Shown: piece by piece, positions 14,478 through 21,461 of the stretch
Position numbering within the stretch: the first letter of the stretch is position 1
How the letters are laid out: the number at the start of each line of letters is the position of its first letter
Assembly (NCBI GenBank): GCA_904501885.1
Contig: CAJGCP010000036.1
Span: 1 to 22,425 of the forward strand
DNA length: 22,425 bases
Direction of reading: 5' to 3'
Source: an uncultured Acetatifactor sp.
GTDB lineage: Bacteria > Bacillota > Clostridia > Lachnospirales > Lachnospiraceae
Position numbers and translations under genes: made by a program
The notes under the pieces: model-generated
Databases searched by the model: none
Told to the model about the DNA's origin: nothing
Seen by the model: the letters and a program-made list of their open reading frames with translations, nothing else

Positions 14478-15620
14478 TTACTGAACAATTCCATTCAGCA
14501 TCACTTTTTTTATCTGTAAATCCGGGTCTAAAAAGACCAGATTTGCTTTCTTTCCGGGGCAAATGGAACCGATTTCATTGTCCATACCGATGACACAGGC
14601 AGGATTGTAGGAGGCCATACGAAAGGCCTGCACAAGATTGCAACCGGTGTGCTTCATTACATTGCGGACTGCAGCGTCCATGGTCAACCGGCTGCCACAA
14701 AGGTTGCCATTGGAGTCAAAGGTCAAATCAGTCACATGGGACAGATTCTCAGGAGGTTCGCCATCGCCGGCAAAACTGTCTGTTATGAGGATTACTTTAT
14801 CGGTTCCCTTTACCTTCAATATCAATTTTTGAAGATGGGGATTGATATGTATTCCCATAGAGTCGGAGATGATTTCGGCATACATATCATCGTCCAGCAA
14901 ACAAGCTTCATCGGGACCACATCCTCTGGTTCCCAACCATTCGCTGCTTTGTCCGGTGGCATTCATACAATGGGTTTGCAAGGTAAGACCATAGGGTTTG
15001 AGAACCGCAATCTGTTCGGGATTTGCTTCACTATGGCCGACTGCGATGGTTGCATCGGGATTTGTATCTTTCACATATTTCACAAAATCTGCAATTCCTT
15101 CCCGTTCCGGGGCTATGGCCCAAACTTTTGCGTCTGCTCCTGCGCGGTCCACTAATTCCTTGTAGTCGTCGAGGCGAATTGTGCCACTCCAGCAGTTCTT
15201 ATCTGCGCAGGCGCCATATTGGGGATTCATATAGGGCCCCTCCATATAGATGCCCGCTATGTTTTCCCCGTCAGGTGATTTCATGGCGGCCTGAATTTTG
15301 TCTATGGCTTCCAGAAAATCTGCTTTAGGTAAATCATAGTATAGGGTGGGCAACACAGTGGTCTCGCCGTGCGCCAGAAAATGTTTTGCGGTCAGTTCCG
15401 GAGCTACGAAAAACATGGTGCCGTTTCCACCGTGAACGTGAATATCCACAAAACCGGGACCAATATAGGCCCCTTCTGCATCTATACAATGGGCGTTTGA
15501 TGGGATTTGTAGGCTATCCTCTGTCCCCACTTGCACGATGCGGTCATCGTCTATCTGAAGAACGGCATTGTCAAGAATGCTGTCTTTCAATACTGCTTTT
15601 GCATTTTTTATGTAAATCAA
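14478..15620 (-). CDS. nagA: NagA-like N-acetyl-(amino sugar)-6-phosphate deacetylase
   Basis: A 380-residue metal-dependent amidohydrolase that would remove the acetyl group from an N-acetyl-amino sugar phosphate in the cytoplasm. Metal and catalytic motifs are all present: 'GPGFVDIHVHGGNG' (54-67), 'GIYMEGPYMNP' with the metal Glu, 'IAVGHSEANPEQ', 'THCMNATGQ', 'ISDSMGIHIN' and the catalytic Asp in 'ITDSFAGDG'. Some substrate-pocket positions differ from E. coli NagA, where HLYNAM and ADGLHV replace HCMNA and SDSMGIH, so GlcNAc6P may not be the substrate. The start is TTG at 15620 with AGGAGG 8 bases upstream, inside the end of the kinase gene. The 3-base gap to the kinase stop implies translational coupling. 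Confidence 0.85.
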   Translation of the reverse strand: MIYIKNAKAVLKDSILDNAVLQIDDDRIVQVGTEDSLQIPSNAHCIDAEGAYIGPGFVDIHVHGGNGTMFFVAPELTAKHFLAHGETTVLPTLYYDLPKADFLEAIDKIQAAMKSPDGENIAGIYMEGPYMNPQYGACADKNCWSGTIRLDDYKELVDRAGADAKVWAIAPEREGIADFVKYVKDTNPDATIAVGHSEANPEQIAVLKPYGLTLQTHCMNATGQSSEWLGTRGCGPDEACLLDDDMYAEIISDSMGIHINPHLQKLILKVKGTDKVILITDSFAGDGEPPENLSHVTDLTFDSNGNLCGSRLTMDAAVRNVMKHTGCNLVQAFRMASYNPACVIGMDNEIGSICPGKKANLVFLDPDLQIKKVMLNGIVQ

Positions 15621-15623
15621 GGG

Positions 15624-17069
15624 TTAGCCCTCCTGCCAAAGTTTTTTTTCAATTTTACGGTAGTTCTGATATTTTTCCTCATACGCGGACCGGCGTGATG
15701 AGGGATCATAGGTCTTGTTGATGGGCAGACTGGGAAGTGTGATGCCACAAGCGTTTGCAGCTAATATGGCAGCGCCTGCTCCTGCAGCTTCTTCCGTCTC
15801 CGGTACATGGATGGTTCTGCCTGTGGTGTCTGCAATGATCTGACACCAGAGAGGACTTTTGGCTCCACCACCGAAAAGTACCATGTGCTGTTGGGACCCG
15901 TTCTCATCCATGGCCTCCAATAGAACACGCACTTGGAATGCAATGCCCTCCATGACAGCTAAGGCAAAGTGCCCGCGTTTGGTACCCAGATGCATGCCAT
16001 AGAACACACCCTGTGCGTCAGGATAAAAATCCGGCCCGGAAGGACCATTCATATAAGGATAGAAGAGGAGAGAAGATCCCTGTTCCAGGGCATCCTTTGC
16101 TTCTTTATTTATGGTGTCATAATCCTCTTCTGGGAAAAATATATCACGCACCCATCTTAAGCAGGTACCAGCCGTATTGATGACACCTTCTGTGACCCAG
16201 GCACCCGGGCGTGTGTAGCCACACCAACCCACCTTGGTACATTGTTCTATCAGTGGAGCGTCCCATAACTTCGTGATAGCACCTGCTGTGCCTAAAGACA
16301 GCGTCATAGTACCCCTATGTAATCCGGCACCGAGAGCGGCACATTTTTGGTCCTGTGCACCGACGGCCACGATGCAGTCCTGGGACAGTCCCAATTTCGA
16401 GGCAACATCCGCTGTTACTTTACCGGCGCATGTTCCACTGTAGGCCAGCCGGGGAAGTTTTTCTATGGGGATATTGTATTTGTCCAGAATATCGCTGCTC
16501 CAGCAACAGTTGTGGATGTCATACATTAAAGTCCCGGATGCCATGGAGTGGTCTGTGACGCAATTACCGGTAAATTTGGCAATCAGGTAATCCATGGGCA
16601 TTAAGAATTTATAGGTTTGTGCAAATATATCCGGGTGGTTTTCCTGAAACCACATCAGTTTCGGTAAGGTGTAACAGGCATCATTGGGCTTGCCTGTGTG
16701 AAAAAAGATGTTTTCATCACCAATTTCGTCAGATAATTGTGCAGTCTGCTTGGTGGCGCGGGTGTCTAACCAGGAAATGGCGTGATACAAAGGGCGAAAC
16801 GCTCTATCCACCGGGACAAAGGAAATGCCCTGGGAACTGACAGAGATTGCGGCGATGTCCGCCGGATTTATGCCGGCACTCTGCATCGCGCCTTTGGCGG
16901 TATCCAAAGTCAGTGCCCACCAAAGATCAGCGTCCTGCTCCACGAAACCATCCTGTGGCATAATTAGTCCGTATTCCTGATAGGAAGAACCTATAATATG
17001 AAGTGATTGATCAAACAGGATGCTTCGGCATCCTGTCGTGCCAAGGTCGATGGCGAGATAAATGGACAT
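15624..17069 (-). CDS. FGGY-family carbohydrate kinase
   Basis: A 481-residue ATP-dependent sugar kinase of the xylulokinase/gluconokinase type. The N-terminal phosphate loop is 'LAIDLGTTGCRSILFD' (5-20). Then come 'ISVSSQGISFVPVD', the catalytic Asp in 'AVGAQDQKCAALGAG', the adenosine-site 'LSLGTAGAI' and the family signature 'LFGGGAKSPLWCQIIAD'. FGGY kinases normally act on open-chain or ketose sugars and polyols, whereas GlcNAc kinases are usually ROK proteins, so the partner substrate is unusual. The ATG at 17069 follows GAGG at a 6-base spacing; the frame extends to a TTG at 17090. First gene of a four-gene operon. Confidence 0.88.
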   Translation of the reverse strand: MSIYLAIDLGTTGCRSILFDQSLHIIGSSYQEYGLIMPQDGFVEQDADLWWALTLDTAKGAMQSAGINPADIAAISVSSQGISFVPVDRAFRPLYHAISWLDTRATKQTAQLSDEIGDENIFFHTGKPNDACYTLPKLMWFQENHPDIFAQTYKFLMPMDYLIAKFTGNCVTDHSMASGTLMYDIHNCCWSSDILDKYNIPIEKLPRLAYSGTCAGKVTADVASKLGLSQDCIVAVGAQDQKCAALGAGLHRGTMTLSLGTAGAITKLWDAPLIEQCTKVGWCGYTRPGAWVTEGVINTAGTCLRWVRDIFFPEEDYDTINKEAKDALEQGSSLLFYPYMNGPSGPDFYPDAQGVFYGMHLGTKRGHFALAVMEGIAFQVRVLLEAMDENGSQQHMVLFGGGAKSPLWCQIIADTTGRTIHVPETEEAAGAGAAILAANACGITLPSLPINKTYDPSSRRSAYEEKYQNYRKIEKKLWQEG

Positions 17070-17108
17070 AGCATACCTCGTTTCATACAAAAATCTAAGT
17101 CTATCATA

Positions 17109-17137
17109 ATTTTATCAAATTTATTTGACAGTTACAA
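17109..17137 (-). promoter_or_regulatory. Predicted promoter of the kinase operon, with inverted repeat in the spacer
   Basis: On the minus strand, TTGTAA (17137-17132), a 17-base spacer and TAAAAT (17114-17109). A perfect inverted repeat TCAAAT-TT-ATTTGA fills most of the spacer (17115-17128) and could be an operator. The weak -35 would fit a promoter needing an activator such as the adjacent AraC proteins. Confidence 0.5.
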
Positions 17138-17184
17138 TCAGAATAGCACTCACGGGTTTTCACATATCGGTCAAGATACGGTAC

Positions 17185-17218
17185 CAAAAAAGCCATTGAT
17201 GTGAGAACCAATGGCTTT
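17185..17218 (-). terminator. Rho-independent terminator of the AraC gene
   Basis: On the minus strand AAAGCCATTG (17218-17209) and CAATGGCTTT (17198-17189) form a perfect 10-bp stem with a 10-base loop. The 3' arm runs into T6 (17191-17186). It is 19 bases beyond the stop of the AraC gene and separates it from the kinase operon. Confidence 0.85.
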
Positions 17219-17236
17219 GCTTTAATTATGATGAAA

Positions 17237-18115
17237 TTAATGTTGTCTTCTGACCATCTTGGCGTAATCGGTAGGTGTCTCTCCGATTTTGTTGTGGAAA
17301 GTCCTTGAAAAATAATGGAGTGAAGAGAAACCTAATTGAGCGGATATCTCCGTCATACTTAAGTCTGTGGTTTGAATTAAATTTTTGGCTTCACGCATAC
17401 GTAATTCCTGAAAGTAGGCGATGGGGCCGCAACCCTTGTGCTTTTGTACCAAACGGCGTAAACTGGATTCGCTAATCCAAAGGGCTGCCATCATATCTTT
17501 TATCGTAAGGTTCTTATCCAAATTTTCTAATAAGAAGGTTGTCAAGTGCTCCATCTGCTGTTGGTAGAACCAACTGTGATTTGTGCCATAATTCCGTGGA
17601 CTCTTCATTTCACCAGCATAAGAAAGTTCCAATAGGAATAGCTCCAAAAGATTCTTTAACTGCTGTGTTTCCCTGGGGTCAGAACTGTTCATATAGAATT
17701 CTTTTTGGGTAGAGGATCCACCCTCGCCGGTCTGCAGCAGCGATTGGCCTCTTGCAATCAGCGACTCAAATCGATCTCTTTGCCGTGCGTTCAGACACAG
17801 GGGGCGATTATATAGAGAATTCATCGCAGGGGAGTCGGTTTCAAAACTGATAATGTCTACAATCCCGCCGGGAATATAGGCCTGTTCCTTGCCGTGTGGA
17901 GTGTCGGGACCATAGATAATTAAAGTCCCTTCGTCCAAAGAAAACTCCTCGCCATTGACACATATCTTGCTGGAGCCCTGTTCTACATAGTATATCTCAG
18001 GAAAATCGTGCGCTTCGCATGTTACCCGCGTGTTTCTCAAGTCCAGATGATATACCGTGATAATGGATTGAACCGAAATTGCGCTATCTAGTTTGTGACG
18101 ATTATAATTGGACAT
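17237..18115 (-). CDS. AraC-family regulator (cupin + AraC HTH), copy 1
   Basis: A 292-residue transcription regulator. The N-terminal cupin sensor shows 'HDFPEIYYVEQGSS' (36-49) and 'LIIYGPDTPHGKEQAYIPGG' (65-84), which bind a small, probably sugar-type ligand. Two helix-turn-helix units at the C-terminus include 'MMAALWISESSLRRLVQKHK' and 'MTEISAQLGFSSLHYFSRTF'. The ATG at 18115 follows CAGGAG. It is a tandem paralogue of the next gene and lies between it and the kinase operon, a likely target. The two share about half their residues by eye, including the unusual GPxAYFQEL linker. Confidence 0.9.
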   Translation of the reverse strand: MSNYNRHKLDSAISVQSIITVYHLDLRNTRVTCEAHDFPEIYYVEQGSSKICVNGEEFSLDEGTLIIYGPDTPHGKEQAYIPGGIVDIISFETDSPAMNSLYNRPLCLNARQRDRFESLIARGQSLLQTGEGGSSTQKEFYMNSSDPRETQQLKNLLELFLLELSYAGEMKSPRNYGTNHSWFYQQQMEHLTTFLLENLDKNLTIKDMMAALWISESSLRRLVQKHKGCGPIAYFQELRMREAKNLIQTTDLSMTEISAQLGFSSLHYFSRTFHNKIGETPTDYAKMVRRQH

Positions 18116-18164
18116 TTATTCTCCTGTGTTTTAACTGTAAATTGCTACAATTTGACCTTTTATT

Positions 18165-18214
18165 GCTGTTTTTATATTACCTTGTTGTACAAGAATCCGC
18201 AATAAAAAAACAGC
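18165..18214. repeat. Nested inverted repeat between the AraC genes
   Basis: Outer arms 18165-18178 and 18201-18214 (GCTGTTTTT.. / ..AAAACAGC) pair with one mismatch. A second dyad, CTTGT-TGT-ACAAG, lies inside at 18181-18193. Neither strand has a T run right after the stem, so it does not look like a terminator. It is probably an operator region for the copy-1 AraC gene. No stronger feature was seen in 18116-18270. Confidence 0.5.
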
Positions 18215-18270
18215 ATTTGAAACTTTTGGACAAATAAAAAGAAAGAATGTGTAAATGTTTATGCAGTAAA

Positions 18271-19155
18271 TTATTTCTTGTGTTTTTCAGCAACCACTTG
18301 ACTATAGTCTGTAGGGGACATTCCTGTCTTGTTGTGAAACAGACGGGAGAAGTAATGTATGGTAGAAAAACCAAGCTTTTCTGAGATTTCCGTGATGCTC
18401 AAGGAAGTGGTTTGTATCAGGCGCTTGGCCTCCCGAATCTTCAGCTCCTGGAAGTAGGCCACCGGTCCGCATCCCTTGCACCGCTGTACCAGTCGTCGCA
18501 AGCTGGATTCGCTTAACCACAGGGCATCCTCCATTTGCTTCAGTGATAGATTTTGGTCAATATTTTCCATCAGGAAAGTTGTCAAATGTGCCATTTGTTG
18601 TTCGTACAGTTGCTCTTGCCTGGAGTAGGAGGTTAGACCATCCTTTTGGTCTGTTCCCATAGAGATATCCAGTAAAAACATCTCCAACAGATTCTTCAGC
18701 TGTTGTACATCCCTGAGGTCGGCACCGGGAACAAGATGCATTCCTCGAATGGACTCATCTTTTTCCGTGCGCTTAAATAGGGATTGTCCCCTGGCAACGA
18801 TTGCTTCGAAGCGTTCCCTTTGCCTGGGGTTTAGCTTAATGGGGCGGTTGTACAAGCGGACCATGACGTCAGAATTGGTTTCGAAACTGATAATATTTAC
18901 GATTCCACCGGGGGTATAGGGCTGCTCTTTGCCGTGGAAGGTGTTAGGACCGTAAATAATTAAACCACCGGCATGCAGTACGGTCTCGTTTCCGTTGGCA
19001 ACCACCAGACTTTGCCCTTGTTCCACATAGAATATTTCGGGGAAATTGTGGGATTCTCCTACCGTATGCGAGTTTCGCAGGTCTGCACGGAATACATTAA
19101 TGATGGACCGAACGTTAATTACGTTATTCAGTTCATTTCGAATGAATGTCGTCAT
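18271..19155 (-). CDS. AraC-family regulator (cupin + AraC HTH), copy 2
   Basis: A 294-residue paralogue of the 17237-18115 product with the same order: cupin ('HNFPEIFYVEQGQS', 'LIIYGPNTFHGKEQPYTPGG'), a variable middle (about 115-190) and a double HTH ('MEDALWLSESSLRRLVQRCK', 'ITEISEKLGFSTIHYFSRLF'). The ATG at 19155 has AGGAGG 4 bases upstream. The open frame further upstream (to 19293) runs through the divergent promoter region and is not used. It is divergent from the oxidoreductase gene, 137 bases away, and a natural candidate to regulate it. Confidence 0.9.
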   Translation of the reverse strand: MTTFIRNELNNVINVRSIINVFRADLRNSHTVGESHNFPEIFYVEQGQSLVVANGNETVLHAGGLIIYGPNTFHGKEQPYTPGGIVNIISFETNSDVMVRLYNRPIKLNPRQRERFEAIVARGQSLFKRTEKDESIRGMHLVPGADLRDVQQLKNLLEMFLLDISMGTDQKDGLTSYSRQEQLYEQQMAHLTTFLMENIDQNLSLKQMEDALWLSESSLRRLVQRCKGCGPVAYFQELKIREAKRLIQTTSLSITEISEKLGFSTIHYFSRLFHNKTGMSPTDYSQVVAEKHKK

Positions 19156-19180
19156 ATTTCCTCCTGTGTCCTGTAAGAAT

Positions 19181-19209
19181 CGTATAAAATCCTGCTCGGT
19201 TTTCTTCAA
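19181..19209 (-). promoter_or_regulatory. Predicted promoter of AraC copy 2
   Basis: On the minus strand TTGAAG (19209-19204), a 17-base spacer and TATACG (19186-19181). Each box matches consensus at four of six positions, so this is only a moderate prediction. Confidence 0.4.
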
Positions 19210-19232
19210 ATACAAAGAAAGACAAAATAAAC

Positions 19233-19238
19233 TATAAT
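19233..19238 (+). promoter_or_regulatory. Possible -10 box of the Gfo/Idh/MocA gene
   Basis: A perfect TATAAT lies 54 bases before the gene, without a recognisable -35 at the right distance. Dependence on an activator, such as the divergent AraC protein, would explain this but is inferred. Confidence 0.4.
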
Positions 19239-19254
19239 TTTCTTGTGATGTTCG

Positions 19255-19269
19255 ATGTAAACGCATTCT
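19255..19269 (+). promoter_or_regulatory. cre-like CcpA site
   Basis: ATGTAAACGCATTCT fits the relaxed Bacillus cre consensus WTGNAANCGNWNNCW at every position. It lies downstream of the possible -10 box of the oxidoreductase gene, where CcpA binding would block transcription. Confidence 0.55.
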
Positions 19270-19292
19270 ATCACGGAAAGGAAAAATATGCA

Positions 19293-20372
19293 ATGGAGAA
19301 AATTAGACTAGGAATTATTGGATGTGGTGGCATGGCCGGAACCCATGCGCAGGGTATTCTTAAGTGCACGAGTGAAGTGGAAATCACAGCGGTTTGCGAC
19401 ATTATTGAAGAAAGAGCACGTAATACCGCAGAGGCGGTAGCAGAGATGGACAAAATGCCGTATGTGACCACAGACTATCGCACTATGGTGGATTTTGTGG
19501 ATGCAGTGTTGGTGATTCTGCCCCATGATTTACACTACGAATGTGGTATGTTCTTTGCAGACAACAAGAAACATATTTTAATGGAAAAACCTCTTTGCAA
19601 TACGGAAGAAGAGTGTATTAGCCTAATTGAGAAATGCGAGCAGGAGAACGTGATACTGATGTGTGCATATCCGGTTCGTTTCTATCCCGGCATTTTGAAA
19701 TTAAAGGAAATGCTGGACAGCGGTGATTTTGGTAAAATCATGCAGATGTCCGTTTGGACAGAGCAGTTGACCAAGCATAGTTGGGATCACTGGATCGGTA
19801 CGGCAAGAATCGGTGGTGGACAGCTGTTCAGCCATGGTTGTCATTATATCGATGTTATGCTTTGGTTCCTGGGCAATCCTGTGACAGGTACTCATGTAGG
19901 AACGAGAGTGGGTACCCCTTGGCTTTTGAAGGAGGGTACCAGCGCTGTGGTTATGAAGTTTGAAAATGGTGCGGTTGGTTATCACGGTGCCACCTGGGGT
20001 GCCCGCGGTACCCGTATGGGATATGATTTCCAGATTCAGACAGAAAAGGGTATGATCGAATACGATAGAAGCCACAAGGAAATCCGTGTTTACAGCGATA
20101 GTTTAGAGCACATTCCCGGTGAAGAGCATTCTGACCAGAAAATGAAGGTGGTATGGCGTGAGGATGTAACAAGTAAGAATACACAGTTCGAGTTACTTCA
20201 TTTTGTGGATTGTATCAAGACCGGCAAGAAACCCATCACCGATGGTTGGTCTTCCTTGCAGAGCCTGCGTGTCATCTGGAAACTCTACGATGCAGAGTTG
20301 CACAATACCATGGCAGACCTGCGCGGTTTGGGCTTAGATAATGTAGACCATAATCCTATGAGTTATACATAA
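19293..20372 (+). CDS. Gfo/Idh/MocA-family NAD(P)-dependent oxidoreductase
   Basis: A 359-residue sugar or inositol dehydrogenase-type enzyme. The Rossmann motif is 'LGIIGCGGMAGTHAQG' (6-21), the family Lys lies in 'HILMEKPLCNTEEE', and the catalytic-type His region is 'GGGQLFSHGCHYIDVMLWFL'. It would oxidise or epimerise a free or phosphorylated sugar with NAD(P)H in the cytoplasm. The ATG at 19293 is 10 bases from AAGGA (19278-19282). An out-of-frame ATG at 19288, only 5 bases from that SD, opens an 8-codon frame ending at 19311 that overlaps the start and might tune translation. It is divergent from AraC copy 2 and followed by a strong terminator, so it is monocistronic. Confidence 0.9.
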   Translation: MEKIRLGIIGCGGMAGTHAQGILKCTSEVEITAVCDIIEERARNTAEAVAEMDKMPYVTTDYRTMVDFVDAVLVILPHDLHYECGMFFADNKKHILMEKPLCNTEEECISLIEKCEQENVILMCAYPVRFYPGILKLKEMLDSGDFGKIMQMSVWTEQLTKHSWDHWIGTARIGGGQLFSHGCHYIDVMLWFLGNPVTGTHVGTRVGTPWLLKEGTSAVVMKFENGAVGYHGATWGARGTRMGYDFQIQTEKGMIEYDRSHKEIRVYSDSLEHIPGEEHSDQKMKVVWREDVTSKNTQFELLHFVDCIKTGKKPITDGWSSLQSLRVIWKLYDAELHNTMADLRGLGLDNVDHNPMSYT

Positions 20373-20394
20373 TTATAATGTAGAAACGAACTAT

Positions 20395-20439
20395 AAAACC
20401 TCCCGGCGGTATATATCAGTATCCACTCGGGAGGTTTTT
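20395..20439 (+). terminator. Rho-independent terminator of the oxidoreductase gene
   Basis: Perfect 11-bp arms AAAACCTCCCG (20395-20405) and CGGGAGGTTTT (20428-20438) with a 22-base loop, ending in T5. The next promoter begins 3 bases later. Confidence 0.9.
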
Positions 20440-20441
20440 GT

Positions 20442-20471
20442 TTGACAAAGTATCGGCATGGTGTGTAGAAT
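20442..20471 (+). promoter_or_regulatory. Promoter of the DeoR-family regulator
   Basis: Perfect TTGACA (20442-20447), an 18-base spacer and TAGAAT (20466-20471). It shares TTGACAAAGTA, the 18-base spacing and TGTAnAAT with the promoter at 21385-21414. A cre-like TGAAAGCGTAACA, one base short of consensus, overlaps its 3' end (20471-20483). Confidence 0.75.
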
Positions 20472-20514
20472 GAAAGCGTAACAAAACAAGGTGTGAAAGA
20501 AAAGGAAGACCGGG

Positions 20515-21285
20515 ATGGCACTCTCAGTAGTAGAACGGCGAAACAATATCATAGAGTTACTGAACGAGGCCGGCAAGGTTAGCGTCAAGGAATTAAGTGT
20601 AAGGTTTGATGTGTCTGAGGTGGCGATCCGAACGGATTTGACCGAATTGGAGAAACAGGGGCTGCTCACCAGAGTTCATGGAGGAGCAATCACCAGTTAT
20701 AAATCTTACTACGACATGAGCCTGGTACAGCGTTCTAATACCAACCCCAGGGAGAAAATGGGGATTGCCAAGCAGATTGGTCAGATGGTGCATGATAACG
20801 ACACTCTAATTATGAATGCAGGCACAACTCCCTTATTTGTCATGAGAGAGTTGTCTGATAAAAAAGTGACCATTGTGACCAATTCCATCGCGCTGGCGTT
20901 GGAAGGTGCGAAAAATGCGAACTTTAAGATTATCCTTTTGGGTGGAGATGTGGATACCAATTACCAGTTCACTTACGGTACGGCTACCATCGGGCTATTG
21001 CAACAGTACAATGCAGATATGGCCATTCTGTCTGTGGATGGCGTGGACCCTGTAAACGGCGTTTCTACTTTTTATCATCAGGAAGCGGAAGTTTGCAAAT
21101 GCATGATGGCCCATGCGAAAAAGACCATTGTGGCAGCAGACTATAGCAAAATCGGCAGAAGCGCTTTTGTGAAGATTGAGGATGTGAGCAAGGTAGATAT
21201 TCTTGTGACCAGTGAAAATGCAGATGGTGTAGTACTTTCCAAACTTCGCAAAAAGGGAATCCGGGTTGTTGCAGCCAAGTCGTAA
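20515..21285 (+). CDS. DeoR/GlpR-family sugar-metabolism regulator
   Basis: A 256-residue repressor-type protein. The N-terminal HTH is 'VSVKELSVRFDVSEVAIRTD' (22-41), followed by the family-typical 'LEKQGLLTRVHGGAI'. The C-terminal DeoR sensor domain, related to sugar-phosphate isomerases, has 'NAGTTPLFVMREL', 'TIVTNSIALALE', 'ILLGGDV' and 'VAADYSKIGRSAFVKI'. It should bind a phosphorylated sugar as inducer. The ATG at 20515 has AAGGA 8 bases upstream. It has its own promoter and terminator and precedes the isomerase pair. Tandem AAACGAAAG repeats before that pair resemble operators of the DeoR-family protein AgaR, so this protein probably controls the pair. Confidence 0.92.
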   Translation: MALSVVERRNNIIELLNEAGKVSVKELSVRFDVSEVAIRTDLTELEKQGLLTRVHGGAITSYKSYYDMSLVQRSNTNPREKMGIAKQIGQMVHDNDTLIMNAGTTPLFVMRELSDKKVTIVTNSIALALEGAKNANFKIILLGGDVDTNYQFTYGTATIGLLQQYNADMAILSVDGVDPVNGVSTFYHQEAEVCKCMMAHAKKTIVAADYSKIGRSAFVKIEDVSKVDILVTSENADGVVLSKLRKKGIRVVAAKS

Positions 21286-21308
21286 AGCAATTATGTAGGG
21301 ATTAATAG

Positions 21309-21348
21309 AAGAGTTTATCCGAAGATTTCTTTGGATAGGCTCTTTTTT
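21309..21348 (+). terminator. Rho-independent terminator of the DeoR-family gene
   Basis: Twelve-base arms 21309-21320 and 21333-21344 (AAGAG..TATCC / GGATA..CTCTT, two G.U pairs) with a 12-base loop and a T7 run at 21342-21348. Confidence 0.85.
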
Positions 21349-21384
21349 GCATGAAAAATGGATGAAATTTTCCCCTACGGGTTA

Positions 21385-21414
21385 TTGACAAAGTAAACAA
21401 TGCATATGTAAAAT
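21385..21414 (+). promoter_or_regulatory. Promoter of the TIM-like/SIS isomerase operon
   Basis: Perfect TTGACA (21385-21390), an 18-base spacer and TAAAAT (21409-21414). Its first 11 bases are identical to those of the DeoR-gene promoter, which suggests shared regulation. Confidence 0.75.
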
Positions 21415-21426
21415 AGAAATAAATCA

Positions 21427-21452
21427 AAACGCAAAACGAAAGCAAACGAAAG
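21427..21452 (+). promoter_or_regulatory. Tandem AAACGAAAG repeats, candidate DeoR-family operator
   Basis: AAACGAAAG occurs at 21434-21442 and 21444-21452 (10-base period), with a degenerate AAACGCAAA at 21427. Read on the other strand these are CTTTCGTTT direct repeats, the kind of TTTCRTTT array known for the DeoR-family aminosugar regulator AgaR. They lie just past the -10 box and reach the SD, a repressing position. Confidence 0.55.
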
Positions 21453-21461
21453 GAAATAAAA

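Noticed and set aside
17125..17130. TTGACA on the + strand as a -35 box
   Set aside because: No -10 box follows at a suitable distance and no + strand gene starts downstream; it is part of the minus-strand promoter region.
18165..18214. Terminator of AraC copy 2
   Set aside because: The stem is interrupted and is not followed by a T run on the minus strand.
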